A stretch of 28,514 nucleotides of DNA. Source: Thermodesulfatator sp. (GTDB taxonomy: Bacteria; Desulfobacterota; Thermodesulfobacteria; Thermodesulfobacteriales; Thermodesulfobacteriaceae). Below, piece by piece: positions 16,288 through 23,312 of the stretch. Every line of letters begins with the position of its first letter. Position 1 is the first letter of the stretch. The position numbers and the translations under genes are program-made. The stretch covers positions 1 through 28,514 of the forward strand of contig QOAM01000002.1 of the NCBI GenBank assembly GCA_003978075.1. Reading direction: 5' to 3'. A model generated the notes under the pieces. That model was given only the letters and a program-made list of their open reading frames with translations. It was not told the origin of the DNA and ran no database searches.

Positions 16288-16734
16288 GTGAACTTGGAGG
16301 GTAAAAGGAGGTTTAAGGGACAAGCTCCCAGCGAAAAAGGGTCTTTTTCTGAGGTTTCCTCCTTAGATTCTCTGGAGCTAGTCCGTCGTTTGGCCCGTTT
16401 TCTGGTAGAGAAAAAAGCGGAAGACTTGGTGATCTTAGATGTGCGAGGTCGGGCCAGCTACACGGATTTTATCTTGATTGCTAGTGCCCGCTCGGCCCGC
16501 CACGTGCAAGGGCTGGCGGAATTCTTGGAAGGGGAGGCGGCTAGAGAGGGGCTTCATCCTCTGGGGGTGGAGGGTCTTCCTCAAGGGCACTGGGTGGTCC
16601 TAGATTACGAGGACGCGGTAGTGCATATCTTTTATGAACCCGTGCGCCGCATTTACGATCTGGAGGGTCTCTGGGCCGACGCCCCCAGGTTAGAATTTCA
16701 GGAGATCCCTGAAGAATCAGAGGTCTCTAAATGA
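16288..16734 (+). CDS. rsfS: Ribosomal silencing factor RsfS
   Basis: A protein of the RsfS/Iojap family, which binds ribosomal protein uL14 and blocks subunit joining when nutrients are short. After a divergent 30-residue N-terminus come LARFLVEKKAEDLVILDVRG, YTDFILIASARSARHVQGLAEFLE, HWVVLDYEDAVVHIFYEPVRRIYDLEGLWADAP, all typical. The start is uncertain: GTG 16288 or TTG 16294, the latter better spaced from AAGAGGT. At 148 residues it is slightly longer than most. gpmI follows 45 bases downstream. The last codons overlap a stem-loop (16702-16727) related to two others in the window. Confidence 0.93.
   Translation: MNLEGKRRFKGQAPSEKGSFSEVSSLDSLELVRRLARFLVEKKAEDLVILDVRGRASYTDFILIASARSARHVQGLAEFLEGEAAREGLHPLGVEGLPQGHWVVLDYEDAVVHIFYEPVRRIYDLEGLWADAPRLEFQEIPEESEVSK
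16702..16727 (+). repeat. Third, diverged copy of an intercistronic stem-loop
   Basis: GAGATCCCT (16702-16710), loop GAAGAATC, then AGAGGTCTC (16719-16727). Seven Watson-Crick pairs, one G-U pair and one C/A mismatch. The right arm is identical to that of the copy at 21422-21448, and the loop resembles the AAAAAATC loop at 19563-19588. It lies at the very end of rsfS, before the gpmI ribosome site. Part of it encodes the RsfS C-terminus, so the likeness may be chance. Confidence 0.35.
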
Positions 16735-16779
16735 GCTTGGGAGATAAACGACATTGGTCTCTTTGGGGGAGGAAAAAAG

Positions 16780-18324
16780 ATGGCGGAAGTGAGGCCCCTT
16801 CTTTTGGTTATTATGGACGGTTGGGGCTGGAGGGAGGAGGTGCGGGCCAATGCCGTGCGCCTGGCAGGCACTCCTAATCTGGATGCCTTGCAGGCCGAAT
16901 ATCCTTTTACTCTTCTTCGGGCCTCGGGAGAGGCCGTGGGCCTTCCCGAAGGTCAGATGGGAAACTCCGAGGTGGGACACCTCAATTTAGGTGCCGGGCG
17001 GATCGTCTATCAGGACCTCACCCGGATCAATCGTGCCCTGCGGGAGGGTACTTTTTTCAGAAATCCGGAGCTCCTGCGGGTGGTCGATCGGGTGCGGGAG
17101 ACCGGGGGGCGTATCCACCTCCTGGGTTTGGTCTCCGACGGGGGAGTGCACTCCCACATAGAACACCTTTACGCTCTCCTGGAACTTTACGCCCGCCAGG
17201 GCCTGGCCGAGCGGGTGCTAGTTCACGCCTTTACAGACGGGAGGGATACCGCCCCGGATGTGGCAGACCGTTTTATCTCCGCCTTGCTCTCCAAGATGGC
17301 TGAGCTTTCCTGTGGAAAGATAGCCACGGTCTCCGGGCGTTACTACGCCATGGACCGGGATCGGCGCTGGGAACGCACGCGTTTGGCCTACGAGGCCCTG
17401 GTGTTGGGCCGCGGGCTTACCGCCCCGGATCCCTTGGCTGCGGTGCGCCAGGCCTTCGAACGAGGAGAGACCGATGAGTTCATCAAGCCCACGGTGATCG
17501 TGGAGGAGGGCCACCCGGTGGGCACCATCGAGGACGGCGATGCGGTGGTCTTTTTTAATTTTCGGGCCGACCGGGCCCGCCAGCTCACCCGGGCCCTCAC
17601 TGATCCCGCCTTCTCCGAGTTTCCCCGAGAGAAATTTCCACAACTGGCCTACTTCGTGTGCTTCACCCTTTATGACGAGACCTTTCACCTTCCAGTGGCC
17701 TTTCCCCCGGAAAAGCTTCACCGGATCTTTGGAGAGGAGGTCAGCCGGGCCGGCTTGCGGCAATTGCGCATTGCCGAAACGGAAAAATACGCCCATGTTA
17801 CTTACTTTTTTAACGGGGGCGAGGAAAGGGTCTTTCCCGGGGAGGAGCGCAAGCTGGTGCCCTCCCCTCGAGAGGTCCCCACCTATGATCTCAAGCCCGA
17901 AATGAGCGCCTACGAGGTCACAGAGGAGCTTATTCAGCGTTTAAAGAACAACCGTTACGGGCTGGTGGTGCTGAACTTTGCCAACGGAGACATGGTAGGG
18001 CACACCGGGGTACTGGAGGCGGCTATCCAGGCGGTGCGGGTAGTGGACGAGTGTGTGGGTCGGGTGGTGCGGGCCTTCCGCGAGACCCATCAGGGTGCGG
18101 TGATCGTGACCGCGGATCACGGCAATTGTGAACTTATGGCCGACGAGGCCGGTCACCCCCACACGGCGCACACTGCCAATCCCGTGCCCTTCTATCTGGT
18201 GGACGACCGCTTTCGCGGACATCGCCTTAAGGAGGGTATTCTGGCGGATGTAGCCCCTACCGGGCTCTATCTTATGGGGCTTCCCATCCCGGAAGAGATG
18301 ACCGGAGAGGTCCTCCTTCAGTGA
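16780..18324 (+). CDS. gpmI: 2,3-bisphosphoglycerate-independent phosphoglycerate mutase (GpmI)
   Basis: 514 residues, the full family length. It interconverts 3- and 2-phosphoglycerate in glycolysis and gluconeogenesis using two Mn ions. MDGWGW (12-17) contributes the first metal ligand. MGNSEVGHLNLGAGR (60-74) holds the phosphoserine nucleophile S63. Later blocks are HSHIEHL, TDGRDTAPDVA, GRYYAMDRDRRWERT, NFRADRARQLTRAL, NFANGDMVGHTG, TADHGNCELM and HTAHTANPVPF. A GGGGGAGG ribosome site precedes the ATG. Its 3' end overlaps the convergent small gene by 7 bases. Most likely in one unit with rsfS. Confidence 0.98.
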   Translation: MAEVRPLLLVIMDGWGWREEVRANAVRLAGTPNLDALQAEYPFTLLRASGEAVGLPEGQMGNSEVGHLNLGAGRIVYQDLTRINRALREGTFFRNPELLRVVDRVRETGGRIHLLGLVSDGGVHSHIEHLYALLELYARQGLAERVLVHAFTDGRDTAPDVADRFISALLSKMAELSCGKIATVSGRYYAMDRDRRWERTRLAYEALVLGRGLTAPDPLAAVRQAFERGETDEFIKPTVIVEEGHPVGTIEDGDAVVFFNFRADRARQLTRALTDPAFSEFPREKFPQLAYFVCFTLYDETFHLPVAFPPEKLHRIFGEEVSRAGLRQLRIAETEKYAHVTYFFNGGEERVFPGEERKLVPSPREVPTYDLKPEMSAYEVTEELIQRLKNNRYGLVVLNFANGDMVGHTGVLEAAIQAVRVVDECVGRVVRAFRETHQGAVIVTADHGNCELMADEAGHPHTAHTANPVPFYLVDDRFRGHRLKEGILADVAPTGLYLMGLPIPEEMTGEVLLQ

Positions 18325-18638
18325 GGGCTAGAAGGCTCGGACTCCTCGATGATGGCTAGCAGGCGGTCCAGCAATTCCTGAAGCTCTTTTTCCTTTTGAA
18401 GGACCTCTTCCATCTTCTTCTCGCACCAGTGCAATTCTTCTTCGGAGAGGGTGTGCCATCTGGCAGAGCGGAAAAAGGTAGAGAGCTGGCGCCGTAGGAG
18501 GAGACGCCTGCGCAGTTCCTGAGAGAGCCCAGGGGAAAAGACCTTTTTACGGCAGAGATCGTTCAGAAAACGCAGATCGCTCTCCTGCACCGCGGAGAAG
18601 ATAGTCAGCCAGTCTTTCAGGGTCAAGAGCCGAGCCAT
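18318..18638 (-). CDS. Small helical hypothetical protein
   Basis: 106 residues, not recognised. It is mostly helical and charged. Residues about 65-100 (LSEEELHWCEKKMEEVLQKE and beyond) have heptad-like spacing consistent with a coiled coil. There is no signal peptide or membrane segment. The ATG lies 4 bases after the LysR stop, with only a weak ribosome site (GGTAAG), so translation may depend on the upstream gene. Its last 7 bases overlap the convergent gpmI. Arg and Leu content is like its neighbours, which supports a real gene. The adapter-like size suggests a partner-binding protein, but this is a guess. Confidence 0.65.
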   Translation of the reverse strand: MARLLTLKDWLTIFSAVQESDLRFLNDLCRKKVFSPGLSQELRRRLLLRRQLSTFFRSARWHTLSEEELHWCEKKMEEVLQKEKELQELLDRLLAIIEESEPSSPH

Positions 18639-18642
18639 GCTT

Positions 18643-19548
18643 TTATCTTACCAGCTTACCCTCCTCCGGCAAGTTACGTACGAAGTTTAGGAAGGCCTGG
18701 GCCGGTGGGGAAAGGGTGCGTTCCTGAGCATAGACCAAATAAAAGGCGCGCCGGATGGGGGAGCCCGAAAGGGTTACTATGCGGAGGGTGCCTGCTCGAA
18801 GTTCGTCCTCTACGGATCTCCGGGAGACAAAGCCCAGGCCGAGGCCGGCCTTAGCCGCCTGCTTTACGGCCTCCGTAGAACCCATGCGGGCCACAAGGTG
18901 AAGCGCCTCCGTGGAAAGGCCGTGTTTTTGGAGAAAGGCCTTTACCGTCTGCCAGGTCCCGGAGCCTTCCTCCCGGGCGATAAGGGGCCATCGAGGCAGA
19001 TCTTCCGGGGAAAGCTCCTGAGGGAAATCTCCGTCTCCAGCCACCAGGACGATCTCGTCCTCCAATGCCGGAACGAAGGTTAGGGAGGGGATCTCCTCTC
19101 GGGCCCCTACCATACCCACCTCCAGGTCTCCCCGGTCCACGGCCTTAATAATTTCGCGGGTGTCCCCCACCCGCAAGAAGACCTCGATCTCCGGATAGGT
19201 CTTACGAAAGTCCCGAATGAGATAAGGCAGGATGTATTGACCGGGGATGGTACTGCCCCCCACCTCAAGAGGGCCGGTTTTAAGGCCTTTAAAAAGGGCT
19301 ATTTCTCTTTCCATTTCCCGATAAAGGAGGAGGATGCGCCGGGCATATTCGTAAACGATCTTTCCGGCTCGGGTGACTTCCACCTTGCGGGTGTGCCGAT
19401 CAAAGAGTCGGAGACCGAAGTATTCTTCTAGATCCCGTATATGACCGGAGATCGTGGGTTGAGAAAGACGGATACGCCGGCCGGCTTTAGAGAAACTTCC
19501 ACTTTCTATCACTGCTACTAAGGCTTCCAATTTTCGGGGATCCACCAT
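18643..19548 (-). CDS. LysR-family transcriptional regulator
   Basis: 301 residues. The N-terminal winged helix-turn-helix (about 1-60) includes LEALVAVIESGSFSKAGRRI and LSQPTISGHIRDLEEYFGLRLFDR. A linker helix and a periplasmic-binding-like effector domain with GGSTIPGQYILPYLI, REEGSGTW and GLGLGFVSRRSV follow. The STIPGQYILP block is typical of the CysL/CbbR-like branch; one subgroup of that branch accompanies selenium metabolism in anaerobes, but no selenium genes are seen here. GGGAGG lies 7 bases before the ATG. The stop is 4 bases from the small helical gene. LysR proteins usually act on a divergent neighbour, but none is present. The effector is unknown. Confidence 0.95.
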   Translation of the reverse strand: MVDPRKLEALVAVIESGSFSKAGRRIRLSQPTISGHIRDLEEYFGLRLFDRHTRKVEVTRAGKIVYEYARRILLLYREMEREIALFKGLKTGPLEVGGSTIPGQYILPYLIRDFRKTYPEIEVFLRVGDTREIIKAVDRGDLEVGMVGAREEIPSLTFVPALEDEIVLVAGDGDFPQELSPEDLPRWPLIAREEGSGTWQTVKAFLQKHGLSTEALHLVARMGSTEAVKQAAKAGLGLGFVSRRSVEDELRAGTLRIVTLSGSPIRRAFYLVYAQERTLSPPAQAFLNFVRNLPEEGKLVR

Positions 19549-19562
19549 CTTTATACCTCCCT

Positions 19563-19588
19563 GAGACTTCTAAAAAATCAGAGGTCTT
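19563..19588. repeat. Intercistronic stem-loop repeat, copy A
   Basis: On the plus strand GAGACTTCT, loop AAAAAATC, AGAGGTCTT: nine pairs, two of them G-U. Read on the minus strand it sits 4 bases after the FetB-like stop and immediately before the LysR ribosome site. A near-identical element occupies the same type of position at 21422-21448. TTTTCTTT follows on the plus strand, but no plus-strand gene ends here. Confidence 0.6.
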
Positions 19589-19592
19589 TTCT

Positions 19593-20300
19593 TTAGCAGG
19601 CATGCCCCTCTTTTATTACAAAACCCAGAAAAAATAAAGAGGAAAGTCCCGCCGAGGAAAAGATGAGGGCCATGATGAGGATTTGATATTTGACAGCGAG
19701 AAGGGGCGAGACTCCAGCCAGGATCTGACCGGTCATCATTCCCGGGATGGAGACCAGGCCGGCGGAAAAGAGGCTGTTGAGATAGGGGATAAGGGCTGTG
19801 CGGTAGGCCTGATGGCGCGCTTCCAAGGGGCTGGCCCCCAGCTCTAAAACCGCAAAGAATCTCTCGGCGGCGAGACTTACCCCGTTCAAGGCTGCGGAGA
19901 AGGTCATCCCGGCCAGCGGCAAGAGATAACGGGGACACCACCAGGGCGAAAGGGAGAGCACCCCGTATACCGCCAAGGCCAAGCTGGCTCCGGCTCCGAG
20001 GAGGATGCTTTTAAAGGCCTGGAGCAGGAGGCTCAGCCGGCGCTCTTTCAGGGGGTGAAGGGCTATCCAGGCTGCGGCGGAAAGCATGACTACCAGGGCC
20101 CCTATTACCGGGTAAGGGCTTTGGGCCCGGAAAAGAAAGACCAGCACATACCCTAAAAGGGTCAACTGCAAGGACATACGGAAAAATCCGTAGAGGATCT
20201 TCCCTGCCCCGGAAAACCACTTTTGACTCCAGAAAAGGACTATTCCTACCGGGATCCCGAAAAGCAAAAGATCTCCGGCTGAAAAACTCTTAGGGGCCAT
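19593..20300 (-). CDS. FetB-like (UPF0014) ABC transporter permease
   Basis: 235 residues with six to seven hydrophobic segments. The conserved block LPLAGMTFSAALNGVSLAAERF, then LGASPLEARHQAYRTALIPYLNSL and SIPGMMTGQILAGVSPLLAVKYQI, is the UPF0014/FetB signature. FetB with the ATPase FetA exports iron in E. coli. Here no FetA-type ATPase is next to it; the neighbours are a LysR gene and a deacetylase-fold gene. The only ABC ATPase in the window, at 9281-10042, is of ECF type and 9.5 kb away. The N-terminus is somewhat short for the family. No clear ribosome site precedes the ATG. Substrate is inferred only from family. Confidence 0.88.
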   Translation of the reverse strand: MAPKSFSAGDLLLFGIPVGIVLFWSQKWFSGAGKILYGFFRMSLQLTLLGYVLVFLFRAQSPYPVIGALVVMLSAAAWIALHPLKERRLSLLLQAFKSILLGAGASLALAVYGVLSLSPWWCPRYLLPLAGMTFSAALNGVSLAAERFFAVLELGASPLEARHQAYRTALIPYLNSLFSAGLVSIPGMMTGQILAGVSPLLAVKYQILIMALIFSSAGLSSLFFLGFVIKEGHAC

Positions 20301-20315
20301 GCGAGATCTTTGAGG

Positions 20316-20331
20316 AAGACCTTTTGGTCTT
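20316..20331 (-). promoter_or_regulatory. Short perfect hairpin before the FetB-like gene
   Basis: AAGACC-AAAA-GGTCTT on the minus strand forms a 6-bp hairpin with a 4-base loop, ending 15 bases before the ATG at a place where a ribosome site would be expected. It may influence initiation. Its arm shares AGACC with the stem-loops at 19563 and 21422, but otherwise differs. Confidence 0.35.
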
Positions 20332-20376
20332 GAGGGCTCGGTCTCCCAACCTCCGTTTTACCATTATCAAAGTTTC

Positions 20377-21405
20377 CTAGAGGGGCCAGTAGCGGCTGAA
20401 AAAGCGCTTGATGTCCTCCAGGTATTGCCGAAATTTTGCTGAAGGTTCTCCCTTTATCTCCGGTTTATCGGCTCCGGCCAGCACCCGTATTACTTGAGCC
20501 ACGCTTTCCGCCAGACCACTCAGGCTGTAGCCTCCTTCCAGGGTAAGAAGCACTTTTCCCTCGGCGCTTTCCTCGGCAATTTCCCGCACCACCCCTGCCA
20601 GGGCCCCGAATCCTTTAGAACTGACCCGCATGCCCCCCAGGGGATCTTCCTCGTAAGGATCAAAACCTGCAGAGACGATCACCACTTCTGGCCGAAAGGC
20701 CCGGGCCACAGGGCGGAGAATCTCCTCGAAGACCGCGAGGTATTCCGCGTCGCCGCAGCCCGCAGGTAGAGGCACATTTACCGTATAACCGGTTCCCTCT
20801 CCCTGGCCCACTTCTTCCAGACGCCCGGTCCCCGGATAATAAGGGAATTGGTGGGTGGAAAAGTAGAGGACCTCCGGGTGAGGGTAAAAGGAATGCTGTG
20901 TGCCGTTTCCATGGTGGAGGTCCCAGTCCACCAAGAGAACGCGCGAGAACTTGAGGACCTTGAGGGCGTAATGAGCGGCCAGAGCTGCGTTGTTAAAGAG
21001 GCAAAATCCCATGGCTCGATCGTATTCGGCATGGTGTCCCGGGGGACGCACCAAGCAGAAGACCGAGCGGAAATTTTCGCGAAAGAGCTCGTCGAGGGCC
21101 ACGAATTGGGCCCCTACCGCATGGAGGGCGGCCTCAAAGGAGGCCTCAGAGGTGGCGGTATCTGGGTCCAGTTGCACATAGGGCTTTCCCGCAGTGGAGG
21201 CCACCCGCTCGTAATAGGCTTCGCTGTGATTCCAGAGGATCTCTTCTTTGTTGGCTCTTCTGGGGGCGAGCCAGCTTATCCACGGGGCTAGGTCTTCCTG
21301 CTGGAGTCTTTCCCGAATCTTGATCAGCCTTTCCGGCCGTTCAGGATGATAGTCCCCGGGCTTGTGTTGCAGGAAAAGATCGTCGTAAACCAGGCCCACC
21401 TTCAT
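20377..21405 (-). CDS. Histone-deacetylase-fold amidohydrolase (AcuC/acetylpolyamine hydrolase-like)
   Basis: 342 residues of the zinc-dependent arginase/deacetylase fold. DYHPERPERL near the N-terminus, RPPGHHAEYDRAMGFCLFNN with the tandem catalytic histidines, DWDLHHGNGTQ with the Asp and His zinc ligands, SAGFDPYEEDPLGG with the second Asp ligand, and LEGGYSL are all intact. It should remove an acetyl or other acyl group from lysine side chains or polyamines; which one cannot be read from the sequence. ATG 21405 is chosen because AGGAGG is 8 bases upstream. The in-frame GTG at 21414 would sit 1 base from that site. A stem-loop (21422-21448) lies directly before the ribosome site. Confidence 0.95.
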   Translation of the reverse strand: MKVGLVYDDLFLQHKPGDYHPERPERLIKIRERLQQEDLAPWISWLAPRRANKEEILWNHSEAYYERVASTAGKPYVQLDPDTATSEASFEAALHAVGAQFVALDELFRENFRSVFCLVRPPGHHAEYDRAMGFCLFNNAALAAHYALKVLKFSRVLLVDWDLHHGNGTQHSFYPHPEVLYFSTHQFPYYPGTGRLEEVGQGEGTGYTVNVPLPAGCGDAEYLAVFEEILRPVARAFRPEVVIVSAGFDPYEEDPLGGMRVSSKGFGALAGVVREIAEESAEGKVLLTLEGGYSLSGLAESVAQVIRVLAGADKPEIKGEPSAKFRQYLEDIKRFFSRYWPL

Positions 21406-21421
21406 AGCACACACCTCCTAG

Positions 21422-21448
21422 GAGACCTCTAAAAAACTCAGAGGTCTC
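21422..21448. repeat. Intercistronic stem-loop repeat, copy B
   Basis: GAGACCTCT (21422-21430) and AGAGGTCTC (21440-21448) are exact complements around a 9-base loop AAAAAACTC. On the minus strand it lies 11 bases after the MarC stop and touches the ribosome site of the deacetylase-fold gene. There is no U-tract on either side, so it is not an ordinary terminator. It closely matches the element at 19563-19588. Confidence 0.65.
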
Positions 21449-21459
21449 GTTCTATAAGA

Positions 21460-22098
21460 TCAGGTGGTCCCCCGGAGCACGGGGAAGACCTCCTTTAGAC
21501 CTTCTACCATATATTCTACGGCGATAACAGCCAGCAGAAGCCCCATGATGCGCACCAGGAGGTTGGCTCCGGTCCGGCCTAGGACTCGGGCGATGCGATC
21601 CGCTTGAGAGAAAAGGACGAAGGTAGCCATAAAAGTGAGGGCGCAGGCAGAAAGGATAGTAAGCTTCAGGGAGAGGCTTTCCCCGCCGGCCATTACGATA
21701 ACCGTAGTGATGGCTCCAGGTCCGGCCAAGATGGGAACCGCCAGCGGTACCAGCGAGATATCTTCGCGCTCCCGACTTTCAGCCTCCTCTGAAGGGGTGC
21801 TCTTAGTGCTTCGGGGTTTGGCCTGGAGCATCTCTAAAGCGATCAGAAAGAGGAGGGCCCCTCCAGCTACCCGGAAAGAGCCTAAAGAGATCTGAAAAAA
21901 GAGCAAGATCTTTTCTCCCAGAAAGGTGAAACCGGAGAGCACAAAAAAGGCCGCTAAGGAGGCCTTTAAGGCGGTGAGGCGGCGCTCCTTTACAGAATAA
22001 TCCTGGGTAAGGGAAAGAAAAAGGGGTAGCCCTCCCACGGGATCTACAATAACGAAGAGAGCGAGAAAGGTCTTGAAAAAGACTTTAAGCTCGAGCAC
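21460..22098 (-). CDS. MarC-family integral membrane protein
   Basis: 212 residues with about six membrane segments. FFKTFLALFVIVDPVGGLPLFLSLT at the N-terminus and VPLAVPILAGPGAITTVIVMA in the middle are the two conserved repeats of the MarC/UPF0056 family; GLLLAVIAVEYMVEGLKEVFP closes it. A charged cytoplasmic loop with RSTKSTPSEEAESRER separates the halves. Despite the name, a direct role in drug resistance has not been borne out and the transported molecule is unknown. The GTG start overlaps the end of the upstream UPF0104 gene by 14 bases, which implies coupled translation. Confidence 0.93.
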   Translation of the reverse strand: MLELKVFFKTFLALFVIVDPVGGLPLFLSLTQDYSVKERRLTALKASLAAFFVLSGFTFLGEKILLFFQISLGSFRVAGGALLFLIALEMLQAKPRSTKSTPSEEAESREREDISLVPLAVPILAGPGAITTVIVMAGGESLSLKLTILSACALTFMATFVLFSQADRIARVLGRTGANLLVRIMGLLLAVIAVEYMVEGLKEVFPVLRGTT

Positions 22099-22969
22099 TT
22101 CGTAGACCTTTGAGATAGAGATAGGCCCCGGGCAAGGCCCCGGCCAGGATTACGGAATAGACCAGAAGTCCCAGGAGGAGGGCCTTTTCCTGAGGTACAC
22201 TCCGCAGACTCATAAAATACATCAGGGAGGCCTCCCGTACTCCCAGTCCTCCCAGAGTTACTGGCAAAGAGGTCAGAAAGCTAGTCACCGGAACGATTAC
22301 CAGGAAGTCGCTCCAGGGTAGCTTAAGGTCCAGCCCGCGGGCCATGACCACGAATTGTAAGATATAGAGGAGTTGTACTCCTAGGCCCAAGAGAAAGATG
22401 CCCAGGGCCTGGGGCAGGCGCAGGGGTTCGAGGTAAGGGAATTTGCGAGAAAAGAAGGTAGCCCAAAGGGAGACTCCTCCTCCGGCGAGCACTCCGGCTG
22501 CGGCCCAGAGGAAGATGATTTTACGCAGATGGGAGGGCAGGAAGCTTCCCCAAGGGGGTAGGACCACCACCAAAATAAAACAAAGTCCCGCCAGGCCTGC
22601 CCCTCGGTCAAAGAGGACACTGGCCCCGCTTTCCCGGGCCCGCAATCCCTCTCGGTAGAGATAATAGCTTCGCACCACATCTCCCCCCATGATCCCCGGG
22701 AGGATGGTGTTGAAATACATATTGACTAGATAGAGTCTCAAGAAGAAGCGGTAGCTCTGTTGGAGTCCGAGGTACTGGCAGATGATTTGCCAACGTAGGA
22801 CACTTAATCCCTGGAAGGCCGCGTATACTATAAATCCTGCTATCCACCACAGAGGCGAGTAACTGCGGAGGGCTGTGGCTAGGGAAGCCACTTCCACCCG
22901 GTGCAGGAGGTAAACCAGGAGGCCACCGCTTATGATTATTCGGAGAAAAAAACTCGCCCTTTTTTTCAT
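22085..22969 (-). CDS. UPF0104 / lysylphosphatidylglycerol-synthase-TM-like flippase-family protein
   Basis: 294 residues with about eight membrane segments. FNTILPGIMGGDVVRSYYL, GASVLFDRGAGLAGL and SLPVTLGGLGVREASLMYFM are the three conserved patches of the lysylphosphatidylglycerol synthase transmembrane domain (PF03706) family. No soluble aminoacyl-transferase domain is attached, so it is more likely a lipid-linked substrate flippase or helper than an MprF enzyme. ATG at 22969 has only the weak purine run AAAAGAAA upstream. It is coupled to marC by a 14-base overlap. Upstream lies a 343-base gap to the HARP gene. Confidence 0.9.
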   Translation of the reverse strand: MKKRASFFLRIIISGGLLVYLLHRVEVASLATALRSYSPLWWIAGFIVYAAFQGLSVLRWQIICQYLGLQQSYRFFLRLYLVNMYFNTILPGIMGGDVVRSYYLYREGLRARESGASVLFDRGAGLAGLCFILVVVLPPWGSFLPSHLRKIIFLWAAAGVLAGGGVSLWATFFSRKFPYLEPLRLPQALGIFLLGLGVQLLYILQFVVMARGLDLKLPWSDFLVIVPVTSFLTSLPVTLGGLGVREASLMYFMSLRSVPQEKALLLGLLVYSVILAGALPGAYLYLKGLRSARA

Positions 22970-23312
22970 TTTCTTTTTAAAAAGTCTCGTAAAAATAGCC
23001 TATCTTGTTATCCAAAATCTCATGGATCCTAAGATAGCCGAGGACTTTACCATATCCAAGGCCGCAGCCCTATCCCGAGCACCCTACAGGGCTCTTGAGT
23101 CTCGCGCCCTTCCCTCTGGCTGAGTACTTCTTCACAGGAGGTAGGGCAATATCTCCTTTGCAATGTCCATCAGGTGAGACCTTAAATACAAATCTGTTTT
23201 TGAATCTTTCTAACTTTTCAGAAGCCTCGGTTAGTGGCGAACCTGGGGACAAGAGAGAGGTTTCTCGGGGACGAAGCTCCTGCAAAAGGAGATTTTCATC
23301 TGGAGTCTTTTT
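22970..23312. other. 343-base gene-free gap with several stem-loops
   Basis: No convincing protein gene. CTATCTT (23000-23006) and AAGATAG (23031-23037) pair, with ATCC/GGAT inside. AGCCCT...AGGGCT around 23066-23093 forms alternative stems. GGTT/AACC (23230-23243) is another. Near 23277-23291 CTCCT-GCAAA-AGGAG is followed by ATTTTC, and GTCTTTTTT occurs at 23306-23312. A 71-codon minus-strand reading frame (23070-23285) ends KKYSARGKGARLKSPVGCSG; its style resembles the decayed tails of IS605-type OrfB genes, but I cannot establish that. It could hold an untranslated RNA, a mobile-element scar, or a leader for the UPF0104 gene. Confidence 0.5.

Noticed and set aside
20316..20331. Counting the AAGACC-AAAA-GGTCTT hairpin as a further copy of the 19563/21422 stem-loop family.
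   Set aside because: Stem length, loop and flanks differ; only AGACC is shared. It is listed separately as a simple hairpin.
23230..23245. TTAGTGGCGAACC resembles the AGTGGCG-AC segment near base 110 of 16S rRNA.
   Set aside because: The flanking bases do not continue as rRNA on either side; an 11-12 base match is chance.
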